From Cyanoderma ruficeps (Eukaryota; Chordata; Aves; Passeriformes; Timaliidae), in contig VZDJ01007754.1 in the NCBI GenBank assembly GCA_008694505.1, positions 47,457,509 through 47,521,508 of the forward strand: a DNA stretch of 64,000 nucleotides. Direction: 5' to 3'. The position numbers and the translations under genes are program-made. The notes beneath the pieces are model-generated. The model was not told the DNA's origin. It made no database searches and saw nothing but the letters and a program-made list of their open reading frames with translations. Positions 24,096 through 36,246 of the stretch are shown here, one piece after another. Position 1 is the stretch's first letter. The number at the start of each line of letters is the position of its first letter.

Positions 24096-26046
24096 CCTGA
24101 GAGGAGTGTCCCCAGGGAAAAAGGAGAGGGAGAAAAGCAGGAGATTAATATCTGCTTCCTCTCTGGGCTGCAGGGCAGAGTTCCAATGAGCATAAATGGC
24201 TGGAATCTCATCTCTTCACAGTCAGCCTTGCATGGATTCTTTATTCAGCCTTGGTTTTTCTCTTGTGGACTTTATCTCATCTCTAAAGTCATGGGAACTG
24301 AAATTTCATGTTACAATTTGTCTCCTCTTATCAGAGATGCATTGCATTGTGATCTGTTATCTGTCTTGTCTACAACTATTTTTTTTTTAGCAGCATAAAT
24401 ATTAGGAAGTGAATTATTGTGTAATTAGATATTATAGTATGAAATGAAGAAGAAGGTTAAGGGCAGATAACAAGGAAGCCTTTCACTGCAAGACTGCGAG
24501 GGATGTGACAGCATTAAGTTGTTTTAAACAAGTCTGACCAACTTCTTGAGACTAATACTGCAGGGAAATATCCAAGATTTCTTGTCTGGAAACTACTGAA
24601 CTCTTTTGAAGTCCAGTTGTACAGAACAGAGCATATATTCAACTCCAGTCTTTTACATCTCAACAATTTCCACAGTAGCACACCAAGATTACTTTATGAA
24701 CAACATTAAATTTTGTATGTGCTGGCCTAAACTCTCAGTTTTATTATCCCAAAGGACTTGGGGATATCTAAAAGCTCAGCAGACTCCTATATCTGCACAC
24801 ACAGGGGGAAAGGTTTGGTAGTGTTTGTTTCTATTGGAATACAAAATAGGAAAACGAGCAAAAAACTTTCTTTTTTGGGGGTTAGAGTGCAATTGCTATC
24901 TTGAAGCTAAAATATATTTAGGGTATTAAAAATACAGAGCTGGCTACATTCTCATGGAAGTAAAAGAAGTTACGAGGTGGAAAGTCCAGGTGGGTTCCTT
25001 CAGCCAGGACTGGACAAATAAGTGCTGGACTTTGTGTTGCTTCAGCTGCTGGAAAAGTGGGATTCTGAGAGCAGAGCTTTGGTGTGACCCCAAATCCCCC
25101 TGGGGCTGTGTAGAGGGTGGTCAGCCCCTCATCCAGTGGGGTTTTCTTTGGGGTGATGACAGGTCAGGATCTTGCTCACCTTTATAAATTCTCTGCTGTG
25201 CCAGGCCGGATGTCACCAGGTCTCTCTGTAAGCTGAAAGGTTGATATTTAGAGTCCTGGGTGGGGCCAGCACATAAACACAGAACATTCCCTCATGGAGC
25301 CATTATCACTAAAAAATAAATTAAATTTGAGGTAGTATAGTCTCTTACTTCGGCCTTGGATAACGTTGTCAACATTTTCAAAAGGACAGCCTGGAACTCT
25401 GCTTTACAAAATATATGCAGCCAGTGCTCTTGACCAGAGAAAGAAATTAACAAATAATTAACCACTTCCATAGATCACGACGTGTTCAAAGCAAGGGGGC
25501 CTGCCTGGGGAGGAAAGTCATAAATTGCAGGGCTGAGGCAGCTGAAAGCTGATGAGAACAGGGCTTGAACTTAGGCTGGGGTAACTCTGTGATCTATGGG
25601 AGTCCTTCATTGTGACACTTTCTCCACGCTGGTGCCAAGTATGTTGACGGAGTTTCAAGGGGTTACCAGTCATGCATAGTCTACAGATATTTGTGTTACT
25701 GAGCGAATCAGATGTGAGAGATAGCTGTTGTAGCCAGGGAAATGACTAATGAGGAAGGTTACCAGGAACTCTGCATTTTAAAGCCTTCTCAGTGAAAAAT
25801 GGTGCGGGAGACAGAGGCCTCTTGCATGCTGATGGGTCTCCTACCTCAGGCTCTCATTCAAACCATGAAACTTCCTACAACACTGCTTTGTTTGATGAAC
25901 GCAATGCTGTGGGCATGAGGCAAGATTTCACATTGGGAAATGGAATATTTCGTACCTGGAAATGGAATATTTCATACCTGGAAATGGAATATTTCCCAGC
26001 ATTTTGATACGTGCTGTGATTTGTGAGGCAAGATTTTGTTGAAGCC
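24096..26046. other. Intergenic; includes three 22-bp tandem units
   Basis: Mostly unique sequence. A tandem repeat at 25936-25995 lies 51 bp outside the LTR that starts at 26047. No exon was recognised. Confidence 0.5.
25936..25995. repeat. Tandem repeat, 22-bp unit, 2.7 copies
   Basis: The units begin GGAAATGGAATATTTC at 25936, 25958 and 25980. The first two are complete and differ at one base. Confidence 0.92.
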
Positions 26047-26524
26047 TGTTGGATTATACCCTTTTCTGACCCAGAGATGGGGCAACTGAGAGACATTTTA
26101 AAAACTTTTATTTCATTTTCAGTCTCATGTGAAGGGTGAGACAATATAAATGTTATAATTCACGCCATCACAATCAGAAGCCAAACTATTTCCTAATTAC
26201 AATCCATTATAAGCGTTTTTTGGCCTATCAGCTTTTGCCACACAATGCTGTTAATGCCTTAAAGCCAGTCATCTAAAATTACCCCTCGTGGGTCCTACTA
26301 CACTGCATCTTTCATAGTTCTATTTCGTCAAAGTATCTAATCTTGTTTGCAATGCCATAATTGGAAGCTTGTATTCTAGTTCCATTTTTCTCTCAACAGT
26401 GTCTGTCCTATTCCACAGCATTTATAAGTCAGCAGGTTTTATCTCAAAGTTAGCACACAGATGCACGAGACCATGTGAGCCTTCTGTCAGGCTTTGAGGA
26501 TCCTCTACAAATCCATTTCCTACA
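26047..26524 (-). mobile_element. 3' LTR of an endogenous retrovirus
   Basis: On the minus strand the LTR starts TGTAGGA directly after a polypurine tract (26541-26525, AAGGGAGAGGGGGAAA) and ends TCCAACA at 26047, a near-perfect 7-bp terminal inverted repeat. The length of 478 bp is normal for an LTR. A polyadenylation signal AATAAA lies at 26112-26107, about 60 bp before the end. No matching 5' LTR occurs upstream, so the provirus is truncated or rearranged. Confidence 0.82.
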
Positions 26525-26820
26525 TTTCCCCCTCTCCCTTGAACAGAAAAGACTTCTTTGATGGCCATGGTGCACAATGAAGTACAAAAGGCACCATCAC
26601 TAATATTGTCACCATAACAATCAATGCATATAAATCTATTTTGCAAAGCTTCTTTAGCCAAGGTGCAACGCTCCGTCCTTCAAATAAGTCATCCAACCAT
26701 GATTTATTGTCTGCTTTAACTTGATTTTCCAGTTCTCTCAGTTTTTGAAGTTGTTTGTGGATGGACTTTGAATGGCCAGACAAATTCACACACCACATTC
26801 CATTTCTCACAGAAGCCCAG
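26520..26820 (-). pseudogene. env: Endogenous retrovirus env, C-terminal transmembrane subunit remnant
   Basis: The minus-strand frame stays open from 26879 to a TAG at 26522-26520 inside the LTR; the env-like part begins at about 26800. It shows a short Cys-containing segment, a charged helical stretch, a Trp-containing juxtamembrane part, a hydrophobic span of about 20 residues (frame residues 82-101) and a short charged tail. This order is that of a retroviral Env transmembrane subunit, which anchors the envelope in the membrane. The frame crosses the polypurine tract and stops a few bases into the LTR, which is natural for env. The surface subunit, fusion peptide and all of gag and pol are missing, so this is a dead remnant. 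Homology becomes unclear above about 26820, suggesting a deletion breakpoint. Confidence 0.72.
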
Positions 26821-27330
26821 TGAGGTGTCAGTGTGTTGAGGCAGAAGCTTGTGAAAATTGTGATGGTGACAGAGGACAAGGCTGGAGCAGTAAATTCCTC
26901 ACTGATAAAACCTCCAGAGCAGCAGGAGTATGGCCTGATGTCAGGTCAAGGGAGGAACCTGATGTTCTTGTTATGGCCTGAGGTGGTGAAGTGTCTGTGA
27001 TCCTGAAAATGGGAATCCCACTGTCAAACACCCTAAACACGAGAGCTTTCAGTCCCCAGTACTGTGATGATGTTCATGGAGGAGATTATAACTCTGATCT
27101 TGACTTTAATTACATTCAGTTACACAGGAGTTTGGCCTGTAAATTCAGGCACTTTCCTTCTCCCTGAAATGTTGACTTCTCCAAGTTCTGGTCTTTCTGG
27201 CCACCAATGATCTTTCTAATGGAACAGCGTCATCCCAAATCTTGTAAATGAGATAACCACTGATAAAGGGCTCAGAGACTCATCCTATAATCTTCTCCTT
27301 GTCACTTGAATGCTTTGTCTTTTAGGTGAA
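26821..27330. other. Unassigned; possible further provirus flank
   Basis: No retroviral motif could be recognised beyond the env remnant. The sequence could be decayed internal provirus or host DNA. Confidence 0.4.
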
Positions 27331-27540
27331 AAACAGAATCACAGAATTATTTGGGTTGGAAAGGAGCTCAAAGACCATCCAGTGCCACCCCTGCCATGGC
27401 AGGGACACCTTCCACTGTCCCAGGCTGCTCCAAGCCCCAATGTCCAACCTGACCTTGGACACTGCCAAGGATCCAGGGGCATCCAGAACTTCTCTGGGCA
27501 CCCTGTGTCAGGGTCTCCCCACCCTCACAGTAAATAAAAT
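27331..27540 (-). mobile_element. CR1 LINE 3' region
   Basis: AATCACAGAATTATTTGGGT, CCATGGCAGGGACACCTTCC, AAGCCCCAATGTCCAACCTG and CCCACCCTCACAGTAAA match the complement of the CR1 3' end over about 210 bp. Confidence 0.93.
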
Positions 27541-30500
27541 ATTGTAATTTTTTTTAGTGGTTATATTTTGCATGATATATGGAAAAAAAGCAATTTAGCT
27601 CTGGTCGCACCTCGGAGTGAGCTGGCAAGGTAGGAATAGTCCCTTTTGTTAAGGTTATTTCCAGTTTGATTTTGCAAAGATGGGAGCACCAGACTTTGTG
27701 TGGAGAAAATGTTTGTGTTTGTGAGCTGGTTCCTCATAAAAATAAGTAGTAAGCATCATAAAAAATTCTATTTGGCTAATAACCACACATCTTGTGTGCA
27801 TTTAATTTTTAGCTGTGCCTATTTTATCACAAAAAAAAGAGATTAAAAATCCTCTATAGACTTCTCTAAGGAAGACACATCTAAATTTTTTTAATTGTTA
27901 AAAAGAGTCTAATTATAAATAATTTTCACTTTTTGATCATGTGCTGACACTTCAAGATGCATTTCTGTCTGCAGTAAAGCAGGAACAGCCAAGCTCTCTC
28001 ACAGAGGTCCATTCATCCTCACGGCCACCGGGTGTCACTATGATATAGATAAAAAGAGCACAGGCGAAAACGAAATCCAGCTCTGCAAAGCTTTTTCTGC
28101 CAGAATTTAATAGTCGTGGCAGTCTTGTAAAGCACATTAATCTCCTCAGGTCCGGGATGATGGAGTCTGTAAGGAACAGTTCTGACTCTGGCGGTGCTGG
28201 CACTAGTTCAGGACGCCAAAATCGTGCCAAGGTTGAGTCTCTGATTTTGAACTCGGGGCAGAGCCTGGAGTGTTGGGATGCTCAGTAATTAGGGCACGTG
28301 GCAGGCAGGAGATTGCATTTGTTTATGAGCATCGTGGGGTTTCTGGTTTTACTGGTTTTCATTATACATTTCTGTAGCCAAAATGTGAGGGGAAAAAAAA
28401 ACCCAAACAAACCCAGCAACTTGCTGCTTTATCTCCCCAGCACTCTCCTGAATTTATGTCTCTGAAGCTGTAGTGACAGTAAATTGGAACTTTGTGTCCT
28501 GGCAATGCTCACATTTTCCAGTTTTTCCTGTGTTATTCCAACTTCTATGTGCCCTGTCTCATCTCTGAGATGGGCCTTAACCTGGAAATGAAAATACAGC
28601 TCTGTGAAAGGCATCGACTCCACATGGCAACTGTGCTGCTGGGAGAAGGAAGTAATCTTGTGGAATCACTTCTTTGTTTTTTATTTCTTTAATTTTTCTG
28701 TTTGTTTTTCAGCCACCTTGTCTTGTCCTTGCCAAATGGAGTCCCTGAAGATTCCTGAATTCTGCCCGTGTGGGTGACAGCAGAGAAATTTAAGGAAGGT
28801 GCTACTAAAACCAACATTTTCAGTAAAATACTATTTTTTTTTTTTCTGCATGGGACAAGAATCCTGTTGGCTGTGCCTGGGGTTGGTGGGCGGACATTTC
28901 CTGTGGGACACGAGAACTTTTTTGCCCTCTTTGCCATTTGTTTTTCATGTTTAGGCTCCTCCCTGTGACAGGTCATGGGTAGAGGTGAAGATTCTTCACC
29001 TCCTTCACACTGAGGTCTGTTTGTAGGAAGGTGGGTTTGAAAGGACCAGGCAGGTCCATCCTAAACAACTGGCAAACAGCAAAAGATGCAAAACCTTTCA
29101 GACTTCACCAATAAAGAACACAGAGAAAGCTATCTCCTATCTTTTGGTTTACAAGAGAGACTTCTCTCTCTAAATGAACTGATGAAAGACTATTTTATAA
29201 GTGGAAAAACTGATCTAGAGTTCCAAGTTTTGTCTTTATACGTTGTCTGTGAGAAATAAAAGAAGCTGTTGGGGGAGAGGAGAAGTGTTTTGAAGGTTTT
29301 ATTCTGATTCTTATTAGGTTTTTTTCTCTCTTGTAGTTTCGTTTATAAACCAGTCTTTATATCCTTTTAAGTTTTGGGCCTGCTTTGCTTCTCTCCTAAT
29401 CCTATCTCACAGCAGAAAAAGAGTAAATGATTCTGGTGGACACTCAAACCACTACACTAATTTTTGGAAACAGAAATTGGCAAACTTGAAACCACTACAC
29501 CCCTGATCCTAGGGAAGAGTTCAGGGTGTATCTTCCATCTGGAGCCTGTTAAAGGAAACATTTCCATCTACTCTGCTTCGTGGGGAAGGAGAAAATCCAG
29601 AGGTGTGGACTGGCTTCCTCCAGATCAGCCTTGGAGTCTGCGTCTTCCATAATCCCAACCAGAGCTTGATCCAGCTTCCATAACCAGACTGGGGAAGGCA
29701 AGAGCAGGATGGCTTCTCTTGTATTGTGCAAACTCTGACATTCATTTTTCAAAATTACCAAGGAGTGTTGTGCAGCAGGCTTTTTTTATGTGCCTCATTA
29801 TATTTCTTTTCTTTTTTTTTNCTGCCATACGGCTCAATATAAAAAATCTTTATGGGTATCTGCTGTCTCTCATAATACATAAAGTCATGTTAATTAACAC
29901 TAATTAAATGAATCTAAAACATATATGAAACATAGCCCCACAAATTAGATAATTGAAGTGAGCTGGCCAAGTCCTTAGATTTTTTTTTTTTTGCTAAATG
30001 CTGCTGGTGCCTCATGAAATCACTGATAACACTCTCCTACTCTGCCTGTGCTGTGCAGACATTCCTGTGCACGTTCTGGTGCTCCTGAGTTTTCTTATTC
30101 ACTGGAACAGGAAGGTAAATGCCTCGTTGACATTTTGAACACAGCTGGAAGAACGAAGCTGCAGCACAGTGGCATTTCTTGCTGTTGCTCTGAACTTTTT
30201 CTCAAGTGTCCTGGCACCAGTGGCCAGTTTGGATTCAGAGCCTAAAACTGGCCCGTGGTGTAGCAGATTCAGCAGGGCTGAATTTAAAACCTGAGTTAGG
30301 AAGTAGGAAACAGAAGGCAGGTTTGTTTAGATGAAAGTGGGAATTTCTTCAGGATAATGAGGAAGCGCAAAGTATCACAGGCAAAATGTCTCTACACGAG
30401 GAATTTCAATTTATTGTCATTTAACATAAAACACTAAATACTGATTCAGACACTGAGAAAAATAAGGAGAGAGAAATGATTAAGCACTTAGGGAAACATT

Positions 30501-32289
30501 TTTTCCTCCCAATTCTCAGGACAAGCTTCAATCCAGCACCTCTCCTCCTTCTTCCCTCTCTCCACATCCCTTGTCCCCGTGTGCCACAGTGAGTCCCCAC
30601 TGACTCCTTTGGGCAGAGGGAAACTTCTTTTGGCACTTCTTGCCTTCCAGGACTGTGCCTCCATCCCTGTTCTCAGGAGCATCTTCCATGTGGTCCCTTC
30701 CATTCCTCCAAATCTCTCTTTTTCCTTTCTCTTTATATTTTTCCTTGGCATCCAAAAAAGGTGCCTTCATCTTCTTTGTCTCCTGCCCTCAGCGCTTGCC
30801 CCCATTTCTTAAATATATCTGAGCCAAGTGCTCCTCTGGCTGGTTAAAATGTTGAGATTTAGGTTGTTTTTATGTTTCAGAGCTGTCTGGATGTGGCTGT
30901 GATCAGCCCAGGGCAGTTCATGGCCTCCTCCCACACAGGTCACCCCTGCAGTCCTCTGCTACCCAAATCCTGCCAGTGATGCCCAGTACAAGTGTTCCCA
31001 GTGGGGTGTGAACAATGTCCTCACTTGCTCTCCAGGTCCCAAAAAAGCACTGAAACAGACCTCTGTTATCCAGAAAGAAACAGCCAATGCAGCAGTTAAA
31101 ACATAAAATGAAAAAAAAGTTATAAAATAAGAAAGAAAAAAAGTGTGGGGTTTTTTTTCTTTTTAATTTTTTTTGTTATGTCTAAAATATTTCTCCAGCT
31201 TGTTTATTTTCTTTCAGATTACTTATTTGTTTTAAGGAATAAAGTGTTTGCTGACAGAGGCATAAGGCCTTTTATAGGCTAAAATAACAGCAATCTGTCT
31301 CCTCCTGTAACTCTGTGACAGCCACTAAATCAATGACAATAAAGTATCAATGGTTAACGCTGTACAGTTTATTCTGGAAAAAAAAACCAGCCAGCTAGAG
31401 GGTGGCTATTGTGATTCCACAGTTTTGTGGACAGAAGGGAACTCAGTGCAAAACTGGGCACTTGGCATCTCCTTGTGCAGAAAAACGTGATAAATCAACA
31501 GGGTTGGAGCCAGACCCAGACAAAATGTTGGGGCTCAAGGGCAGAATTCCTGACCTGGGCACTGCTTTCCTGTTTGACCTTGAGAAATGGCTTCAGTCTT
31601 TGATGAAGGCAGGGCTGCTGGTATTTTCCCATTGGTAAAATGAGAATAGCATCAGGTTTTGATCAGTTCTTTGAGGGTGCCTGATGGAAGGCACTGAGCA
31701 GGTATTGATTATAGGAATTCATACTTTTCCCACAGGAATGGAGAGTCAACATTGTGAGAGGATTTGCACTTGATGTAAAGTAACTTGGTTTTCTGGTTTA
31801 ATTGGCATGTGTTGCTTACAGATAAATCCTAGTTTGGAATGAAGTGAAATAACATTTATTTTTTTGCTAATAGTCTTACTTAGTAGTAAATTTTAAACTT
31901 TGTTGTGTCTCTGAAAATAACAGAAAGTACTAGTTCTGAAAAGAGCGAGAAAGTGCTAGTAAAATATTGTATCTGCTTAGATTGCATTTTAATCAGGACT
32001 ATTTATTAAGAGAGAGATGGGTACATTTCCTGAAACAAGACTGGTTTAAACACGAGATAGAATTTTGCCAACAGCGAAAGGAGAAGTCATTTAAAAAACT
32101 GCCCGAATTAAAAATCAACAATGTTGCTTATTTAGAGGAAGGAGCTGGACTGCAGAATTTGTTTGTGTCCAGAAAAACACTGATGGTGAGGCGTGGAGTG
32201 GTGGGCAATAGGCAGCACGTCTGGAGCAAGGTCACTCATTAAGGTTAGGGTTCATTTGCTGTGGGCAGCTTATAAATGACATAAATATT
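27541..32289. other. Intergenic; contains a CpG-retaining block near 28 kb
   Basis: No gene is recognised. The block 27955-28265 keeps about ten CpGs in otherwise CpG-poor DNA and is listed separately. Poly(T) with an N lies at 29808-29821, and A/T-rich low complexity at 31103-31180. The rest is unique sequence with no recognisable exon. Confidence 0.5.
27955..28265. promoter_or_regulatory. Candidate conserved non-coding element
   Basis: This repeat-free block retains many CpGs (for example CACGGCCACCGGG, GGCGAAAACGAAATCC, GGACGCCAAAATCGTGCC), whereas the surrounding DNA has few. It includes two GATA cores in ATGATATAGATAAAA. CpG retention in neutral avian DNA suggests constraint or lack of methylation. 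No coding frame is evident. Confidence 0.35.
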
Positions 32290-32960
32290 AAGTGTAGGAC
32301 ACAGGTGGAACTCCAGAGCTCAGCTAGTCCACTCTCCTGAGGAGGATCAAACAGACCTTGGTGATTTCTGACACATTTCTCTAACACCCTCTTAGACCTT
32401 CAGTGGTGGAGACATGGCTGCAGCAGGAATTCTGTCCTCCTTCACCAGGCTTTCCAGTAAAATGTTTTTCCTAATGTTTTATTCTCTCTTGCTATGAATT
32501 AAACCTTCTCTCCTAGCTACTATTTCCACAAGTATTATTTATTATGTTATTCCCTTCCTCTGGATGACAGCTTGCTATCTGAAGATGGCCACCTGGTACA
32601 TTTTCCTCTGCTTTCAGCTGCATATCCCACTCCTTTCAATGTTTCTTCCCCTTTGGACTGTCTTCTTTCACACCACACTTTCCTGGAGTGCAGTGCCCAG
32701 CCCAGCTAGAACAGCAGGATTGATTCATGTCTCATAAACCTTATTTTTGTTTCTGTATCTCAGTGTGACACTTGCCATTTTCACAACAGTGTGACACTGC
32801 TGACTCACGCTCCGTTTGTCATTGACTGTAACACCTACACCCATCTCTGCAGAGCTGTTACCTAACCTGCTTCTCCACATCCAGTATTTGCACTGTCTGC
32901 TGAGTGCAGGATATTGCAATTGCATTTTTTGGACTTCATTTCCACCCCCTTCCTATTTGG
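32290..32960 (-). mobile_element. Ancient CR1 LINE copy, about 670 bp
   Basis: Segments such as CTGACTCACGCTCCGTTTGT, ATCTCTGCAGAGCTGTTACC, CATCCAGTATTTGCACTGTC and ATTTTTTGGACTTCATTTCC follow the order of the CR1 region around the end of ORF2, in complement. Divergence is much higher than in neighbouring CR1 copies. The limits are approximate. Confidence 0.65.
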
Positions 32961-33181
32961 CTAGTTTGCAAACATAATTTTACATTCTATTCCCATGTGC
33001 CTCTAGTTTCTTCCAGCTTTTTTCCATGGTTGTAGCTATGGATGAAAACACAGATCTGGACTGATTCTGGGTTATGTCTATGTAGACAGTTCCTCCTGGC
33101 CTGAGTTTTGCAACTTGCTTGTGTAGATGTTATATCAGATCAAATAAAAATTCTTATTAAAATCAAAAGAGAGGCCACAAC

Positions 33182-33490
33182 ATCACAGAATCACTGGATG
33201 GTTTGGGTTGAAAGTGACCTCAAAGACCATCCAATGCCATGGGCAGGGACACCTTCCACTGTCCCAGGCTGCTCCAAGCCCCAGTGTCCAACCTGGCCTT
33301 GGGCACTGCCAGGGATCCAGGGGCAGCCACAGCAAATCTGGGCACCCTGTGCCAGGGCCTTACCACTCTCACAGAGTAGAATTTTTTCCTAATATCCAAT
33401 CCAATCCTACTCCCTTTCTGCTTGAAGCTGTTCCCCCTTGTCCTGCCACCACAGGATCTAATAAATAGTCTCTCTCCATATTTCTTGTCT
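33182..33490 (-). mobile_element. CR1 LINE 3' region
   Basis: ATCACAGAATCACTGGATGG, TTTGGGTTGAAAGTGACCTC, ACACCTTCCACTGTCCCAGG, TTTTTTCCTAATATCCAATC and CTTGAAGCTGTTCCCCCTTG are a clear complement of the CR1 3' end. It continues into the less conserved part of the 3' UTR. Confidence 0.94.
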
Positions 33491-34257
33491 GCCTCTCCTA
33501 AATTCAAAAGACCCTTGTCCTTTCATAGTTAGAAATGAAAATGACTTGAAGCAAAAATGTTTGTTCCCATTTTTCTGGGGAAGATTTGATGCAAAAGGAG
33601 TCTTTACGATTGTGGTCTTGACTGTCTCCTGACAGTCACTTTCCCTTCCTGCTAAATAGCAGAGAAACACTCTCCTTGTTCATAGTGAACAAAGCTTTTC
33701 TCACCTTCTATTAGTGTATTTATGGAATGTTTCTTGTTACCTTCTACATGTCCTAATTACGGCTTTTTCCTTTATCCTTATGTGCTTATGTTTTCCTTTC
33801 ATACTTGTCCTTGGCAATCTGATTTAGTTCCCATCTATTGGGATCCTCTGACTTCTGTCTGACATCAACGAGCAGCTCAAGATATATCTTACTTGGTCCA
33901 TTATGCATGGGAGCAGAATGAAGGATAAACAGTTTCAGCTCCTGATAATTTTTACCTAAATTGCTGCTGTGCAACGAGGGTCACTCACTGCGAACCTTTA
34001 TCATTCATCCTTTTGGGAGCTTTGACAAAGGTGAATGTCCAGGACTTGCTTTTTTCCCCCTCACATTCCCTCTCGCTGCAAAAATCATAACAAATGCCTA
34101 TCCAAAAGTTCCCGGGTGTGATTAGAAGTAGGATGACCTATGGTTTGTTCTGCTGTTCTGCAGAGATTGGCCTCTGCTAGTGCTCTGTGTCCAAAAAGAA
34201 ATGCCAAATGTTCCCTTTTGTTCCACATTTCTCAGTGGCTCACAGTTAACGGGCACT
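33491..34257. other. Intergenic; nothing identified
   Basis: AT-rich unique sequence between two CR1 copies, with no exon or repeat recognised. Confidence 0.5.
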
Positions 34258-34545
34258 GATCTCTCTGTCACCAGGGACAGGACCCGAGGGAATGGCTGGA
34301 GCTGTGTCAGAGGAGGTTTAGGTTGGATATTAGGAAAATATTCTTCCCCCCAAAGGGTGTTTGGGCACTGGAACGGCTCCCCAGGGAACGGTGACAGCAC
34401 CAAGGCTGGCAGAGCTCAGGAAGTGTTTGGACAAGGCTCTCAGGCACAGGGGGGATTGTTGGGGAGAGTGCTGTGCAGGGCCAGAATGGTGATCCTTGTG
34501 GGTCCCCTCCAACTCAGCATATTCTATGAATCTGTGATTAATAAC
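34258..34545 (+). mobile_element. CR1 LINE 3' region, second subfamily
   Basis: GGACAGGACCCGAGGGAATG, AGGTTGGATATTAGGAAAAT, GGAACGGCTCCCCAGGGAAC, GGTGATCCTTGTGGGTCCCC and CATATTCTATGAATCTGTG read in sense. The terminus GTGGGTCC..CTCCAACTCAG marks a different CR1 subfamily from the GGGTTGGAAGG group. Confidence 0.92.
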
Positions 34546-34629
34546 AACACTGAATCAACCCAAGAGCTGCCTCCAGTCTGTGTTTTGGTTTTAGAGCCAC
34601 GTTTGAACTTCCAGGGCTCAGTGTGGTGA

Positions 34630-34780
34630 GATGATCTCTGCGGTTTTACGCTAATGATGATCGTCTGCGACTCCCACAGGGGGTGAGCAGAGTGGTTTTT
34701 ATTAAGTGCTGCAATTCAGCATCTCATTGTCTATGAAAATGAAAGAGATTAGTGCATTTGTGCTGAAGGTATTTCCACAT
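34630..34780. promoter_or_regulatory. Candidate conserved non-coding element with homeodomain-like motifs
   Basis: Four CpGs fall within about 45 bp around CTGCGGTTTTACGCTAATGA and GATCGTCTGCGAC. TAATGA/ATTAAG cores lie in repeat-free, AT-rich flanks. No coding potential is seen. Confidence 0.3.
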
Positions 34781-36200
34781 CAGTGAAGTGAGGGTGTGGT
34801 GACAAGACAGCTCTCCAAACCCAATTAAGCTGCAGTGAGTCCCAGGGATCTGGTCCTGTCTCGTCTGAGGAATGTCACCTAACAGTGGAACATGTGTTAC
34901 CAGGAAACACAGAGCCTGATCACGTCAGGAGCCTTCAAGGAACCAGCCTCCAGACAACCTGCACATCCTCTGCCAGCAGGTATGTGAAGGGAGACACAAG
35001 GCAACTTAAGAGAACTCGTTTGTAGGGCTTTAAATCAATGCAACCCATCAAAATCCTTCAGCAAAAACCCTTTTAAAATGAAAATAAAAAGAATGCGACC
35101 TTAGATGACTAATTTCATTAGTTTGACTAATGCTCGTCGGGGATTCTGAAGATTTAAAGCACCATATGAAGCTGAGTATTCTTTTAGCCTGCTGCAGGGT
35201 TGGATAAATGATCTCACATTTCTCACCTGCCCACACTCTGTGTTTCCACCCCCTCTGCTCACAATCTGGGTTTTGCTCCTCTCTCTGGCCTAATGTCTCA
35301 GCATGTTCTGACTCCTCCTGGGTGCCAAGACGTTCCGAGGAACGGGCTAGAAATAAAGGCAGAGGCAGATTCCTGTTTACTTTGTGCCCATACTCAGACA
35401 TTATGCAATTTCTATGGATCCTAACAGATGCAGGAAAAGACAGATTTGTGGGGCACCGAGAGTATCCATTTTTTTCATATTATTTACATTCATTATATCA
35501 ATATCAGCGTGCTTGACATTGAGCTGGAACTCGTGCTTGGATATTTCCTTGGAAGACAGTGCCCAAAGCAAGGACCAGAACAGTCCTTTGTACAGAAGGT
35601 TTGCAGCAGAGGTTTTCTTGAACATTGTTGTTAAACAAGCAGGAGAGTGCTGCTTGATGCCTCTTCAAGCCCTCGTTTTGCAGAAAAAAAAAATAATCCT
35701 GCAAGGCCCCATAATTTGGTTAGCTACTCAGGGCTGACACTGAACCCTTGGAGACATCATGAAGAGGCCTTCATTCTGCAGCAAACAGATTGGCACTGCC
35801 GTGATGATAATTGTAATTATCACGAGCATAATAGATAAATGGCAATGTATTTTGCTAGCTTTAGGTGACTGAGTAATCTGGCAAGCAGCTTGCTGCACTC
35901 TATCACACAATAATGATATTCACTGCCAGCCCAGGAAGTTTACCTAGGGGCTGTGACTCATGTTTGTTTTGAAAGGCACAGCATTAAAGGCCTGTGAATT
36001 ATGTCTGTTGTGAAGAACACTGCATTTAAGTAATTACAAATGCGAAACTAAAGCAAATCCACCAGGCAGGGGAAAAAAAAAACCAAAAAAAGAGGCAAGC
36101 TAATTGATCTCCTCGTTCCACACACTTTCAGTCCTTGTTTTTCTTCATAAAATTGTTGCCGCTGGGGTGGTTTTCTTGGGGTGGTTTGATTTCTGGTGCA

Positions 36201-36246
36201 TCTTCTGGGGTCACTCTCTGGTCTCTTCTGGGGTCACTCTCTGGTC
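36201..36246. repeat. Perfect 23-bp tandem duplication
   Basis: Units 36201-36223 and 36224-36246 are identical (start TCTTCTGGGGTCACTC). Confidence 0.95.
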
